A stretch of DNA of 64,000 nucleotides from Streptomyces sp. NBC_01445 (GCF_035918235.1 NZ_CP109485.1:3658001-3722000); one strand, 5' to 3'; counted from the stretch's first letter, positions 34,637-43,809 are shown. Notes: generated by a model not told the origin, from the letters alone. Program-made: numbers and translations.

Positions 34637-34664
34637 CTTAGGCATAACCCTTCCAGCGTCGCAG
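34637..34664. repeat. Right direct repeat (att-like)
   Basis: This is the second copy of the 28-bp sequence at 32441-32468, with one mismatch, lying 83 bp downstream of the cdsA stop. Sequence beyond it probably was the original leader of rlmN. A GC-rich inverted repeat (ACGGGC...GCCCGT, near 34674-34706) follows. Confidence 0.85.
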
Positions 34665-34747
34665 GCATACGACAACGGGCCCGCCGCCCTGTGGACAACG
34701 AGCCCGTCACCTGAATCCGCGCAGGTCAGGCGGGATGATCGGGCCGG

Positions 34748-36001
34748 TCAGCCGGCTCCGACGAAGATCACCAGGAGCAGCCAGACCACCGGCGCCGTCG
34801 GGAGCAGCGAGTCGAGGCGGTCCATGATCCCGCCGTGCCCGGGGAGGAGCGTGCCCATGTCCTTGATCCCCAGGTCGCGCTTGATCATCGACTCGCCGAG
34901 GTCGCCGAGCGTGGCGCTGGCCGCGACCGCGAGCCCGAGCAGCAGACCCTGCCACCAGGCACCGCCGTCGATCAGGAACTGCATGCACAGCGCGCCGGCG
35001 GCCATCGCGAACGTCACCGCGCCGACCAGCCCCTCGCGGGTCTTGCCGGGGCTGATGCGCGGGGCGAGCTTGTGCTTGCCGAAGCGCCAGCCGATCGCGT
35101 ACGCGCCGGTGTCGCTGACGACCGTCAGCAGCAGGAACGTCAGAACGCGCTGCGGCCCGTCGTCCGCGGTGAGCATGAGCGCCACGAAGGTCGCGAGGAA
35201 CGGCACGTAGAACGCTGCGAAGACACCCGCCGTGACGTCCCTGAGGTAGCCCTCGGGGGGCTCCGTCATGCGCCAGACCAGGACCGCGAGCGCGGTGAGC
35301 GCCATCGCCACCCAGGCGCCCTCGGTGCCGCGGACGTATCCGGCGACGACCATCGCCGCGCCGCCGATCGCGAGCGGCACGAGCGGCGCCTTGATGCCCT
35401 TGCGCTCCTCGAGCCGCGAGGTGAGCTCCCAGAGGCCGACGACGACGGCCACCGCTACCACGCCGACGAACACGGCCTTGACGATGAAGAGCGACGCGAC
35501 GATCACCGCGCCGAGCCCCACCCCGACTCCTATGGCGGCCCCGAGGTCACGGCCCGCGCTCTTCTTCGGCGGTGCGGGGGCGGGCTGTGCGGCGCTTGGC
35601 ATGGGCTCCTGCCGGCTCTCGTGCTGCGCCTCGTGCGGCGTCACATACGGCGTCTGGTGCTGCGTCGGGCGGTGTGTCTGATCCTGTGTCTGCTGCGGTT
35701 CGTGCTGTGTCTGATGCTGCGGTTCGTGCTGCCCCTCGCGAGGGTCCTCGTGCCCGCTCCCACCCTGCGACTCGTCGCGGAACAGGGGACCGCTCGGCCG
35801 AGCAGCCCCCCGATCGTCGTCCTGGTCACGACCACCGGCGGGTACCTCGGGCATTTCGGGCACGATGGGCATGGGCCGAGTCTCCTCAACCGCATGCTGT
35901 TCGTACGCGGGACCTGCCGGGGAAGCCCCCTGGGAGGGCCCCTGGTCGGGCGGCCCCCAGTAGCCGGCTCCGGTCGGCGCTCCCCAGGAAGAGTCGTTCA
36001 C
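34748..36001 (-). CDS. cdsA: Phosphatidate cytidylyltransferase (CDP-diglyceride synthase)
   Basis: The 417-residue membrane enzyme makes CDP-diacylglycerol from phosphatidate and CTP, the entry to phospholipid synthesis. The CDS signature is split between SPGKTREGLVGAVTFAMAAG and ESMIKRDLGIKDMGTLLPGH followed by GGIMDRLDSL. About eight membrane spans occupy residues 150-417. The first ~145 residues are soluble, with His/Gln-rich repeats (QHEPQHQTQHEPQQTQDQT), much longer than in other bacteria. It starts 8 bp after the frr stop, as the last gene of the rpsB-side cluster before the inserted element. Confidence 0.93.
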   Translation of the reverse strand: MNDSSWGAPTGAGYWGPPDQGPSQGASPAGPAYEQHAVEETRPMPIVPEMPEVPAGGRDQDDDRGAARPSGPLFRDESQGGSGHEDPREGQHEPQHQTQHEPQQTQDQTHRPTQHQTPYVTPHEAQHESRQEPMPSAAQPAPAPPKKSAGRDLGAAIGVGVGLGAVIVASLFIVKAVFVGVVAVAVVVGLWELTSRLEERKGIKAPLVPLAIGGAAMVVAGYVRGTEGAWVAMALTALAVLVWRMTEPPEGYLRDVTAGVFAAFYVPFLATFVALMLTADDGPQRVLTFLLLTVVSDTGAYAIGWRFGKHKLAPRISPGKTREGLVGAVTFAMAAGALCMQFLIDGGAWWQGLLLGLAVAASATLGDLGESMIKRDLGIKDMGTLLPGHGGIMDRLDSLLPTAPVVWLLLVIFVGAG

Positions 36002-36009
36002 GGAATTCC

Positions 36010-36567
36010 TCAGACCTCGAGCAGCTCGGCTTCCTTGTGCTTGAGCAGCTCGTCCACCTGGGCGACGTACTTCGCGGTGGTGTCGTCGAGCTCCTTCTCG
36101 GCGCGGCGGCCCTCGTCCTCGCCGACCTCGCCGTCCTTGACGAGCTTGTCGATCGTCTCCTTGGCCTTGCGGCGGATGGAGCGGATCGAGATCTTGGAGT
36201 CCTCGGCCTTGGTCTTGGCGACCTTGATGTACTCCTTGCGGCGGTCCTGGGTCAGCTCCGGGAACGTCACACGAATGATGTTGCCGTCGTTGCTCGGGTT
36301 GACGCCGAGGTCCGAGTCGCGGATCGCCTGCTCGATGTTGCGCAGCGCGCTCTTGTCGAACGGGGTCACCACGGCCATCCGCGGCTCGGGCACGGAGAAC
36401 GAGGCCAGCTGGTTGATCGGGGTCAGCGCGCCGTAGTAGTCCGCCACGATCTTGTTGAACATCGCCGGGTGCGCACGGCCGGTGCGGATCGCGGCGAAGT
36501 CCTCCTTGGCGACCACGACGGCCTTCTCCATCTTCTCCTCGGCCTCGAGGAGGGTCTCTTCGATCAC
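36010..36567 (-). CDS. frr: Ribosome recycling factor
   Basis: The 185-residue protein splits post-termination ribosomes with EF-G. Family features are [20 protein letters not shown] near the N-terminus, the hinge with [20 protein letters not shown], and a long basic helix at the C-terminus. The GTG at 36567 gives the usual length and has AGGAGC upstream; a GTG one codon earlier is equivalent. cdsA follows after 8 bp and pyrH precedes by 124 bp, the standard order. Confidence 0.96.
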   Translation of the reverse strand: MIEETLLEAEEKMEKAVVVAKEDFAAIRTGRAHPAMFNKIVADYYGALTPINQLASFSVPEPRMAVVTPFDKSALRNIEQAIRDSDLGVNPSNDGNIIRVTFPELTQDRRKEYIKVAKTKAEDSKISIRSIRRKAKETIDKLVKDGEVGEDEGRRAEKELDDTTAKYVAQVDELLKHKEAELLEV

Positions 36568-36691
36568 CACTTGCTCCTGCGTGTCTTGAGTGAGGCCCGG
36601 CATGCGCCCAGGGCGGCCGGCTGCGTCGTGTGTCTTTCCTGCACGGTGTCCGACCGGCAGGACATTGTCCATCCCCTGGCGGGGGGTCGTG

Positions 36692-37462
36692 TCAGGCCCG
36701 CGTTCCGTGGTCGCCCACGAGCGTGCCGATCTTCTCACCCTTGACCGCTCGCGCGATATTGCCCTCGGCGAGCAGTTCGAAGACGAGGATGGGCAGCTTG
36801 TTGTCGCGGCACAGGGTGATCGCGGTCATGTCGGCGACCTTGAGGTCGCGGGTGATGACCTCGCCGTAGCTGAGCGCGTCGAACTTCACGGCCTCGGGGT
36901 TGGTCTTCGGGTCGGAGTCGTAGACCCCGTCCACCCCGTTCTTGCCCATGAGCAGCGCCTCGGCGTCGATCTCCAGGGCGCGCTGGGCGGCGGTCGTGTC
37001 GGTGGAGAAGTACGGCATGCCCATACCGGCGCCGAAGATGACGACGCGGCCCTTCTCCAGGTGGCGCACGGCGCGCAGCGGGATGTACGGCTCGGCGACC
37101 TGCCCCATGGTGATGGCGGTCTGCACGCGGCTGTCGATGCCCTCCTTCTCCAGGAAGTCCTGGAGCGCGAGGCAGTTCATGACGGTGCCGAGCATGCCCA
37201 TGTAGTCGGAGCGGGCCCGGTCCATGCCGCGCTGCTGGAGCTCGGCGCCGCGGAAGAAGTTGCCGCCGCCGATGACGACGGCGATCTGCGCGCCGTCGCG
37301 CACGACGGCCGCGATCTCACGGGCGATCTTGTGCACCACGTCGGGGTCGACGCCCAGACCCCCGCCACCGGCGAACGCCTCGCCGGACAGCTTCAGCAAA
37401 AAGCGCCCCGCGCCTTTGCCGTCGTCGCTCTTGTCGCCCTTGTCGGCCTTGGTGGTGGTCAT
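36692..37462 (-). CDS. pyrH: UMP kinase
   Basis: The 256-residue amino-acid-kinase-fold enzyme phosphorylates UMP to UDP. Motifs include [18 protein letters not shown] (nucleotide binding), [11 protein letters not shown] and the [20 protein letters not shown] segment. A Lys/Asp-rich 18-residue N-terminal tail precedes the core, as in other Streptomyces. The ATG at 37462 lies downstream of a terminator-like hairpin (37501-37548), so it may have its own promoter. Confidence 0.96.
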   Translation of the reverse strand: MTTTKADKGDKSDDGKGAGRFLLKLSGEAFAGGGGLGVDPDVVHKIAREIAAVVRDGAQIAVVIGGGNFFRGAELQQRGMDRARSDYMGMLGTVMNCLALQDFLEKEGIDSRVQTAITMGQVAEPYIPLRAVRHLEKGRVVIFGAGMGMPYFSTDTTAAQRALEIDAEALLMGKNGVDGVYDSDPKTNPEAVKFDALSYGEVITRDLKVADMTAITLCRDNKLPILVFELLAEGNIARAVKGEKIGTLVGDHGTRA

Positions 37463-37500
37463 GGTGATCTCGCCTCTTTACTTGGCACACATACAAAGAA

Positions 37501-37548
37501 GGCCACTGCCGGTGGGGTGTTGTTCGCATCCCATACTCGGCAATGGCC
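37501..37548 (-). terminator. Terminator between tsf and pyrH
   Basis: GGCCACTGCCG (37501-37511) pairs with CGGCAATGGCC (37538-37548) with one mismatch. Read on the minus strand it is followed by TTCTTTGT, an unusually good U-tract for this GC content. It separates rpsB-tsf from pyrH-frr-cdsA. Confidence 0.75.
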
Positions 37549-37672
37549 TCCTCGTCACATCTGCGGTCGCCCGGCGCGGACGCGCGCGTGGCGGCGTACG
37601 CGGGAGACTGCTGTCGACCCTACTGGGATCTCGTCGACCCTAGCGGTGTCTTCCGGCTGTCGCGGTACGGAC

Positions 37673-38509
37673 TCAGATGCCGACCTTGATGCGCGAGAAG
37701 CGCTTCAGGGTGACACCGGCCTCGTCCAGGACCTTCTGCACGGACTTCTTGTTGTCCAGCGCGTACGGCTGGCCGAGGAGGGTGGCCTCCTTGAAGAAGC
37801 CGTTGACGCGACCCTCGACGATCTTCGGGAGAGCGGCCTCGGGCTTGCCCTCGGCGCGCGTGGTCTCCTCGGCGACGCGACGCTCGGACTCGACGACCTC
37901 GGCCGGGACGTCCTCACGGGAGAGGTACTTCGGCGCGAAGGCGGCGATGTGCTGCGCGATGCCCTTGGCGAGGTCGGCGTCGGCCTTGTCCAGCTCGACC
38001 AGAACACCGATCTGCGGGGGCAGGTCGGGCATGGTGCGGTGCATGTACGCGGTGACGTAGGCGCCGGAGAACTGCGCGAAGCGGTCGAGGACGATCTTCT
38101 CGCCGAGGTTGGCGTTGGCCTCGTCGACGTACGCCTGGACGGTCTTGCCGGGCTCGATCTCGGACGCGAGGAGCGCCGCGATGTCGGCCGGGTTCGTCTT
38201 GGCGGCGTGGGCGGCGAGGGAGTTCGCGACGGCCTGGAACTTCTCACCCTTGGCGACGAAGTCCGTCTCGCACTTCAGCTCGAGGATGACACCGGAGGTG
38301 TTGTCGTCGGCGATGAGGGAGACGACAGCGCCGTTCTCGGCGGAGCGGCCCTCGCGCTTGGCGACGCCCTTCTGGCCCTTGATGCGCAGGGCCTCGACGG
38401 CCTTGTCGACGCTGCCGTCGGCCTCGTCGAGCGCCTTCTTGCAGTCCATCATGCCGGCGCCCGTGAGCTCACGGAGCTTCTTGACGTCAGCGGCGGTGTA
38501 GTTCGCCAT
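37673..38509 (-). CDS. tsf: Translation elongation factor Ts
   Basis: The 278-residue guanine-nucleotide exchange factor for EF-Tu has the N-terminal UBA-like module (MANYTAADVKKLRELTGAGM, MDCKKALDEADG) and the core signature GVILELKCETDFVAKGEKF. The length matches actinobacterial EF-Ts. It is downstream of rpsB with a strong hairpin between them, the universal gene order. Confidence 0.97.
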   Translation of the reverse strand: MANYTAADVKKLRELTGAGMMDCKKALDEADGSVDKAVEALRIKGQKGVAKREGRSAENGAVVSLIADDNTSGVILELKCETDFVAKGEKFQAVANSLAAHAAKTNPADIAALLASEIEPGKTVQAYVDEANANLGEKIVLDRFAQFSGAYVTAYMHRTMPDLPPQIGVLVELDKADADLAKGIAQHIAAFAPKYLSREDVPAEVVESERRVAEETTRAEGKPEAALPKIVEGRVNGFFKEATLLGQPYALDNKKSVQKVLDEAGVTLKRFSRIKVGI

Positions 38510-38551
38510 GATCTGAAATTCTCTCTCGAAGTCTGAAAGATCTACGGGTGA

Positions 38552-38580
38552 ACGGCGGGGGCCGACTCGGCCCCCGCCGT
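38552..38580. terminator. Perfect hairpin between rpsB and tsf
   Basis: ACGGCGGGGGCC (38552-38563) and its exact complement (38569-38580) form a 12-bp stem with loop GACTC. Lacking a U-tract, it may attenuate rather than fully stop transcription, giving unequal rpsB and tsf expression. Confidence 0.7.
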
Positions 38581-38601
38581 CAACTACCGAACCGGTGAGG
38601 T

Positions 38602-39540
38602 TCAGGCCTGCTCGGCGTCCGCGGCCGGAGCCTCGGCGACAACCTCGGTGACGACCTCGGTGACGACCTCGGTGACGACCTCGGCCTCGGCGTCGGCGAC
38701 CTTCTCCGTCTCGGCGGAGGTCTGGACCTCAGCCTCGGCGGCCGGCTTCTCGTCGGCCTTCTTCTCGCCCTCGAGCAGGTCGCGCTCCCACTCGGCGAGC
38801 GGCTCGCCCGCGGCCTTCTCGCCCGGCTTCTGGTCGCCAGTGGCGGCACCGGAGCGGGCGATGAGGCCCTCGGCGACGGCGTCGGCGATCACGCGGGTGA
38901 GCAGGGTGACGGAGCGGATCGCGTCGTCGTTGCCCGGGATCTTGTAGTCGACCTCGTCGGGGTCGCAGTTGGTGTCGAGGATGGCGACGACCGGGATGTT
39001 GAGCTTCCGGGCCTCACCGACCGCGATGTGCTCCTTCTTGGTGTCCACGATCCAGACGGCGCTGGGCACCTTGGACATCTCGCGGATACCGCCGAGGGTC
39101 TTCTCCAGCTTGGCCTTCTCGCGGGAGAGGACGAGCAGCTCCTTCTTGGTGAGGCCGGACGCGGCCACATCCTCGAAGTCGATCTGCTCGAGCTCCTTGA
39201 GGCGCTGCAGACGCTTGTAGACGGTCGAGAAGTTGGTGAGCATGCCGCCCAGCCAGCGCTGGTTGACGTAGGGCATGCCGACGCGGGTCGCCTGCTCGGC
39301 GATCGCCTCCTGCGCCTGCTTCTTCGTACCGACGAACATGACCGTGCCGCCGTGGGCGACGGTCTCCTTGACGAACTCGTAGGCGCGGTCGATGTACGAC
39401 AGCGACTGGAGCAGGTCGATGATGTAGATGCCGTTGCGCTCGGTGAAGATGAAGCGCTTCATCTTCGGGTTCCAGCGACGGGTCTGGTGACCGAAGTGGA
39501 CGCCGCTTTCCAGCAGCTCCCGCATCGTGACGACGGCCAT
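38602..39540 (-). CDS. rpsB: 30S ribosomal protein S2
   Basis: The 312-residue protein has a complete S2 core ([60 protein letters not shown]). A C-terminal ~75-residue acidic extension rich in Glu, Ala, Val and Thr follows. The extension contains VVTE repeats coded by 12-bp units. The ATG at 39540 has AAGGAGT upstream. It is first in the rpsB-tsf unit; the 110-bp leader upstream may hold autoregulatory structure, but none was recognised. Confidence 0.97.
   Translation of the reverse strand: MAVVTMRELLESGVHFGHQTRRWNPKMKRFIFTERNGIYIIDLLQSLSYIDRAYEFVKETVAHGGTVMFVGTKKQAQEAIAEQATRVGMPYVNQRWLGGMLTNFSTVYKRLQRLKELEQIDFEDVAASGLTKKELLVLSREKAKLEKTLGGIREMSKVPSAVWIVDTKKEHIAVGEARKLNIPVVAILDTNCDPDEVDYKIPGNDDAIRSVTLLTRVIADAVAEGLIARSGAATGDQKPGEKAAGEPLAEWERDLLEGEKKADEKPAAEAEVQTSAETEKVADAEAEVVTEVVTEVVTEVVAEAPAADAEQA
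38638..38685. repeat. 12-bp tandem repeat in the 3' end of rpsB
   Basis: Four consecutive units close to GACGACCTCGGT encode the VVTE repeats in the acidic tail of S2. Confidence 0.85.
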
Positions 39541-39815
39541 GGCCGTACTCCTTGGGTTCTCGGTTGCCGCGACCGCAGGATTGCTGTCGCGCCTGACGCC
39601 CCGCGCGCTGTGCCACGAGGGACCGAGGAGCGCGGACACCGTCACGAATGACCTGGTGTTGGGGCGTGCGAAGTCGATCGGGTGACCCCGATCGCCATCA
39701 GAAGTGTACGGGACCCGCGAGGCGCCGGGTGACGCCGCTGTCCACAACCGGTCGGTAGTCCACAGTTCGGGTCCATGATCCCCGCGGATCGCGTCGGGAC
39801 GGGACCGTTCAGTGC

Positions 39816-40547
39816 ATGCGACTGATGCTGACGATGACCGCGGCGCTGGCGGGTCTCGTGCCGCCCCCGCCGGTACCGGCCGTGGGCGCCGCCTGGCCGG
39901 TGGGTACGCGGCCCCCGATCGTACGGGGCTGGGCCCCGCCGGCGACGGAGTACGGGGCGGGCCACCGCGGCGTGGACCTGGCCGCGCCGGTCGGCGCCTC
40001 GGTCAGAGCGGTGGCGCGGGGCCGGGTGTCGTTCGCGGGCCGCGTGGCGGGCAGAGGGGTGGTGGCGGTGGAACTGTCAGGCACGGGCGATCCACCCCTA
40101 CGGACTACGTATGAACCGGTGACGCCATCGGTGAAGGAGGGCGCCCGGGTAGCACCGGGCGAGGTACTGGGCGTGCTGGAACCCGCGACCAACCACTGCG
40201 GCCCGACGTCCTGCCTGCACTGGGGCTTGCTACGGGGTGACACCTACCTCGACCCACTGTCCCGGCTGTTGCGCCAGGGTTCGTCGCGACTCCTGCCGGT
40301 GCCGGGGGCGGGTGGCGCGGGGGCGGGGATGGGCGGCGCGCCCTGGGCCGACCCGCCGTCGCCGGTCCCGCTTCTTCCGGTCCCGCTTCTGCCGGTCCGG
40401 TCGGCCGTTCGTGCAGGTGCCGTGCTGGCCGGCGCACCGAGGACCTTCTCGCCTCTGCTGCCGGGCGGGGCGATGGCCAACGCCGGTACGGCGATGGGTG
40501 CCGCGCCGGGGCCGGTCCCGTTTGCGCTTGATCCCGCCGACCCCTAG
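39816..40547 (+). CDS. M23-family peptidase-like secreted protein
   Basis: The 243-residue protein has a hydrophobic, signal-like N-terminus and a LytM/M23 domain: [19 protein letters not shown] (metal-binding His and Asp) and [16 protein letters not shown]. In the second motif the usual HxH reads CxH, so the first (catalytic) His is replaced by Cys. The domain may therefore be an inactive or altered cell-wall binder. The last ~90 residues are Pro/Gly/Ala-rich. The ATG at 39816 has no strong SD. It is divergent from rpsB, and its stop lies within the left arm of a repeat element. Confidence 0.8.
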   Translation: MRLMLTMTAALAGLVPPPPVPAVGAAWPVGTRPPIVRGWAPPATEYGAGHRGVDLAAPVGASVRAVARGRVSFAGRVAGRGVVAVELSGTGDPPLRTTYEPVTPSVKEGARVAPGEVLGVLEPATNHCGPTSCLHWGLLRGDTYLDPLSRLLRQGSSRLLPVPGAGGAGAGMGGAPWADPPSPVPLLPVPLLPVRSAVRAGAVLAGAPRTFSPLLPGGAMANAGTAMGAAPGPVPFALDPADP

Positions 40548-40790
40548 GGCCCTTCGTTTGGATCAGGCCGGATCAGGGAGCGGGGTCATGGGGGTCCCCT
40601 GCTCGAGCGAAGCCGAGAGCAGGTGGAGCATGCATCGCAAGGCGGAGGGAGGAGGGAGTCGACGCGATGGAGGTCCCCCCTCCTCGAACGCAGCCGAGAG
40701 CTTGGGGGAGTCGGCAACTGACGACAACGCCGCGAGGTGCGGCACCAGACCCCGCGAGCCCTGCATGATCCAAACGAAAGCCCCTAGGGC
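40541..40790. repeat. 250-bp inverted-repeat element between convergent genes
   Basis: The ends are 25-bp inverted repeats (40541-40565 and 40766-40790) with 22 matching positions, each holding CCCTAGGG and TTCGTTTGGATCA. The left arm supplies the TAG stop of the M23 gene; the right arm ends 12 bp before the tetR stop. Inside are two palindromic units (40588-40628, 40667-40710). There is no coding signal. It may be a MITE-like element that also acts as a two-way terminator. Confidence 0.65.
40588..40710. repeat. Palindromic repeats, copies C and D
   Basis: Copy C (40588-40628) begins ATGGGGGTCCCCTGCTCGAG and ends CCGAGAGCAGGTGGAG. Copy D (40667-40710) begins ATGGAGGTCCCCCC and ends AGCCGAGAGCTTGGGGGAG. 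Both share the layout of copies A and B. Confidence 0.75.
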
Positions 40791-40802
40791 TCGCGCCCTG
40801 GA

Positions 40803-41384
40803 TCAGCCGCTGACGCCCCGGAGGGCCATGCTCACGGCCGCTTCGGTGATGGCCGAGGGGTCTTCCGCCGCGCCCAGTTCGATGCGCCGGACCGCCGCGT
40901 CCACCACCCCCTGAAGGAGCATCGCCGCGAGGCGCGGTTCCGCGTGGCCCATGTCGGCGAGCGCCTCGACGATCATCGCGACCAGCCCGCCGTGGGCGGC
41001 GCGGATCTTCTCGCGCGCCCCTGAGTCGAGTTCGCTCGCCGAGATGGCCACGACGGCGCGGTGCCGGCGGTCGCCCACCAGCGAGAGCTGCTCCCGCACA
41101 TACGCCTCGACCTTGCCCTCGGGGGTCCCGGCGCGCTCCATCGCCGTGGAGACCTCCGCCGCCCAGACGGGGAAGTCGACCTCGCAGAGCTCTTCGACGA
41201 CCGCGGCCCGCGACCGGAAGTACTCGTACACGGAGGACCGGGCGAGCCCGGTGCGCTCGGCGAGCGCGGGGAAGGTCAGCGCCTCCGTCCCGCCCTCGGA
41301 CAACAGGGAACGCGCCGCGTCCAGAAGGGCGCCGCGCTGCATCGACCGGTGCTCGGCCACTGAGGCCGCTCGAATCCTTGGCAC
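40803..41384 (-). CDS. TetR-family transcriptional regulator
   Basis: The 193-residue protein has an N-terminal TetR helix-turn-helix (LTFPALAERTGLARSSVYEY FRSR) and an all-helical C-terminal ligand domain. Its target is not evident: it lies between the M23 gene (convergent) and whiG (same strand, 80 bp upstream). It starts at GTG 41384. The location next to whiG is conserved in Streptomyces from memory, but no role in sporulation is shown here. Confidence 0.88.
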   Translation of the reverse strand: MPRIRAASVAEHRSMQRGALLDAARSLLSEGGTEALTFPALAERTGLARSSVYEYFRSRAAVVEELCEVDFPVWAAEVSTAMERAGTPEGKVEAYVREQLSLVGDRRHRAVVAISASELDSGAREKIRAAHGGLVAMIVEALADMGHAEPRLAAMLLQGVVDAAVRRIELGAAEDPSAITEAAVSMALRGVSG

Positions 41385-41464
41385 GTCACCACTTTACGGA
41401 CGGGAGGCGCGCAGCGGGAGTCGTCCTGCCCCACGCACGGCCCGGCAGGGACGATTCCGCATCG

Positions 41465-42301
41465 TCAGCGCCGGAAGCCGGCCAGCTTCGCGCGAAGCTG
41501 GAGGACGGACTTGGTGTGGATCTGACTGACGCGGCTCTCGGTCACGCCGAGCACATTGCCGATCTCCGCGAGGGTGAGGCCCTCGTAGTAGTAGAGCGTC
41601 ACGACGGTCTTCTCGCGCTCCGGCAGCGTGTTGATCGCTCGCGCCAGATACCGCCGCAGCTCCCGGTCCTCGGCGACTTCGACCGGGTTGTCGGCGGCGT
41701 GGTCCTCGAGCGTGTCCATCAGGCTGAGCCGGTCGCCGCTCTCGCCACCGGCGTGCAGCAGCTCTTCCAGAGCCACCACGTTCGCGAGGGACAACTGGCT
41801 GAAGACCGCGTGCAGTTCCTCGACCCTGATGCCGAGCTCTGCGGCCACCTCGCTCTCCGACGGGGTCCGCCGCAGCTGCGCCTCGAGCGTGGCGTAGGCC
41901 CGCTCGACGTTGCGCGCCTTCTGCCGCACGGAGCGTGGAATCCAGTCGAGCGCCCGGAGTTCGTCGATCATGGCGCCGCGGATCCGGGTGATCGCGTACG
42001 TCTCGAACTTGATCTCGCGCTCGATGTCGAATTTCTCGATCGCGTCGATCAGTCCGAAGACCCCCGAGGACACGAAGTCGGCCTGTTCGACATTGGGCGG
42101 CAGCCCGACGCTGACGCGGCCCGCGACGTACTTGACCAGCGGCGAGTAGTGCAGGATGAGCTGCTCGCGCAATCGCCCGTCGCCCGTCGTCTTGTACGAC
42201 CTCCACAGCTCCTCGAGCGACGAGGGAGCAGGAGGCCGCACGCTGCCACGGGCAGCGGGGGGAACCGCAGCCCGGTCAGGCCCGGAGGTGTGCTGGGGCA
42301 T
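41465..42301 (-). CDS. whiG: Sporulation sigma factor WhiG
   Basis: This 278-residue sigma factor of the FliA/sigma-28 group directs early sporulation genes in aerial hyphae. Region 2 ([51 protein letters not shown]) and region 4 ([20 protein letters not shown], then [20 protein letters not shown]) are complete. The N-terminus MPQHTSG matches what I remember of S. coelicolor WhiG almost exactly. AAGG lies upstream of the ATG at 42301. In Streptomyces its activity is held by the anti-sigma RsiG with c-di-GMP; that partner is not in this window. Confidence 0.97.
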   Translation of the reverse strand: MPQHTSGPDRAAVPPAARGSVRPPAPSSLEELWRSYKTTGDGRLREQLILHYSPLVKYVAGRVSVGLPPNVEQADFVSSGVFGLIDAIEKFDIEREIKFETYAITRIRGAMIDELRALDWIPRSVRQKARNVERAYATLEAQLRRTPSESEVAAELGIRVEELHAVFSQLSLANVVALEELLHAGGESGDRLSLMDTLEDHAADNPVEVAEDRELRRYLARAINTLPEREKTVVTLYYYEGLTLAEIGNVLGVTESRVSQIHTKSVLQLRAKLAGFRR

Positions 42302-42648
42302 TCGTCGCCTTGTGCCGTTCTGCCGTGAACTGGGGATTTGTGCGCCTGGCGCCGGACTGAGGGTAAAGATCCGAAGTTGCCTGTCTGATGCTCGGTTGCC
42401 CATCTGATCGTGGTTGCTCTTCGTTGCCGGGCTGATTCGGGATTGAACCGAACGAGCCGGAATCCTGGTGAGCGTAGCGTGACTGGAGTGTCGCAGTGTG
42501 CGAAGGCTATTGGATCGCACGTGCGCAGATACGTTCCGTTGGGCGACTTGCGGGGTCACATCCGTCGCTGTACGTGACCGGGCCGAAACGCCAACGCCCC
42601 GTAACGCCAAGGGGTTCGGCCGTCATCCGGACGGCGCAACACCCTCCG
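42302..42648. other. 347-bp intergenic region, whiG leader/promoter
   Basis: No gene is seen. It should hold the whiG promoter. A direct repeat GTTGCC-NN-TCTGAT occurs at 42376-42389 and 42395-42408 (19 bp apart, two turns of helix less two bases), 75-107 bp before the whiG start; it could be a regulator site. The part next to dprA is GC-rich without a clear terminator. Confidence 0.45.
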
Positions 42649-43809
42649 TCACCGATCATCTCCTTCCGGCAAGACAGGCCGGATCGCCTGGCGTGTCAAC
42701 TGCCAGCCATCGCTGTGTCGTTCGACGAACCCCAGTGAGCGCAGTTCGTACAACCTCCCGATCGCGTCGTCGACTCCGGTGCCCGCGGCCCGGGCGATGT
42801 CCCCCGCCCCGACGGTTCCGCCGGCGGGCAGCGCCGCCAGGACCGCCGCGGCACCCGGCGCGAGCAGGTCGTGCGGCAGTACGGGTCCGCGGCGCGCCGG
42901 GGCGAGGTCCCCCATGTCCCCGACCAGCTCCATGACTTCCGCCGCGTCGGTGACGAGAACCGCTTCCCCTCGCAGCAGTTCGTGCACCCCTTCGGAGCAC
43001 GTACTCGTGACCGGCCCAGGAACCCCCATCGTGTGACGGCCGAGGCGCTGCGCCCACCGCGCCGTACCAAGAGCACCGCTGCGGTAGGCGGCCTCCACGA
43101 CGACGGTCCCCCGGGTGAGCGCGGCGATCACGCGGTTACGGAGGATGAATCTGCTCCGCGTCGGATGATCACCCGGCGGCAACTCCGCGATGACGAGCCC
43201 CTGTTCCGCGATCCGCTCGATCAACTGGACATGGCCGCGCGGATAGGGCCGGTCGACCCCGCAGGCCAGGACCGCCACGGTGGCACCGCTCGCACCGAGG
43301 GTCCCGCGATGGGCGGCCGCGTCCACCCCGTACGCCCCGCCCGACACAACGACGCTGCCGCGCTCCGCGAGCCCCGCACCGAGGCTCGCCGCCACCCGTG
43401 CCCCGTAGTCCGTGCAGGCCCGCGCCCCCACTACGCCGACGGACCGCAGCGCCCATATCCGCAGGGACGGCCGCCCCCGCACCCATAGGGCGACGGGCCG
43501 CGCGTCGCCGAGATCGTCCAGCTGGGCCGGCCACTCCGCGTCCCCGGGACACACGATCCGCGCGCCCGCGCCCGCCGCCAGTTCCAGGTCACGCTCGGGC
43601 AGCACGTCGGCCGCTCTGGCCCTCAGCCCCGCCCAGCGGCCCTCGCTCACCCCGGGCAGCCGCTCCCCGTCCTCGACGATGCGCCGCGCGACCTCCACCG
43701 CCCCGAACTCCCTCAGCCACCGCCCCGCCGTCTCGTCGCCGGGCTCGACGATCCTGGTGAGGGCGGCCCTCGCGAGCCGGATCCCGTCGGAGACCGCCGC
43801 TCCGCTCAT
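42649..43809 (-). CDS. dprA: DNA-processing protein DprA
   Basis: The 386-residue protein has the extended Rossmann fold of DprA: SVGVVGARACTDYGARVAAS, VVSGGAYGVDAAAHRGTL and ELPPGDHPTRSRFILRNRVI. A C-terminal winged-helix-like domain (ELRSLGFVERHSDGWQLT) follows. DprA binds ssDNA and loads RecA during transformation; in Streptomyces its role is unclear. The ATG at 43809 overlaps the yifB stop (ATGA). Confidence 0.93.
   Translation of the reverse strand: MSGAAVSDGIRLARAALTRIVEPGDETAGRWLREFGAVEVARRIVEDGERLPGVSEGRWAGLRARAADVLPERDLELAAGAGARIVCPGDAEWPAQLDDLGDARPVALWVRGRPSLRIWALRSVGVVGARACTDYGARVAASLGAGLAERGSVVVSGGAYGVDAAAHRGTLGASGATVAVLACGVDRPYPRGHVQLIERIAEQGLVIAELPPGDHPTRSRFILRNRVIAALTRGTVVVEAAYRSGALGTARWAQRLGRHTMGVPGPVTSTCSEGVHELLRGEAVLVTDAAEVMELVGDMGDLAPARRGPVLPHDLLAPGAAAVLAALPAGGTVGAGDIARAAGTGVDDAIGRLYELRSLGFVERHSDGWQLTRQAIRPVLPEGDDR

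Larger units (their letters stand above)
32441..34664. mobile_element. Candidate integrated element or remnant bounded by 28-bp direct repeats
   Basis: The 2.2-kb block between the two repeats splits the usual cdsA-rlmN neighbourhood. It carries four plus-strand genes opposite to the flanking core genes: a membrane protein, a GntR regulator and two small proteins. No integrase, excisionase, Rep or Tra gene is present. It may be a deletion derivative of an integrative conjugative element or a passenger mobilised in trans. Perfect or near-perfect repeats of this length fit tyrosine-recombinase att cores; the target would be the rlmN 5' end rather than a tRNA. The integration model is inferred from the sequence only. 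Confidence 0.6.

Noticed and set aside
40563..40773. Short frames inside the 250-bp inverted-repeat element
   Set aside because: They arise on both strands from the palindromes, with no ribosome site or codon bias.
42302..42648. Hidden gene upstream of whiG
   Set aside because: No frame has Streptomyces third-position GC bias or a start with a ribosome site over this stretch.
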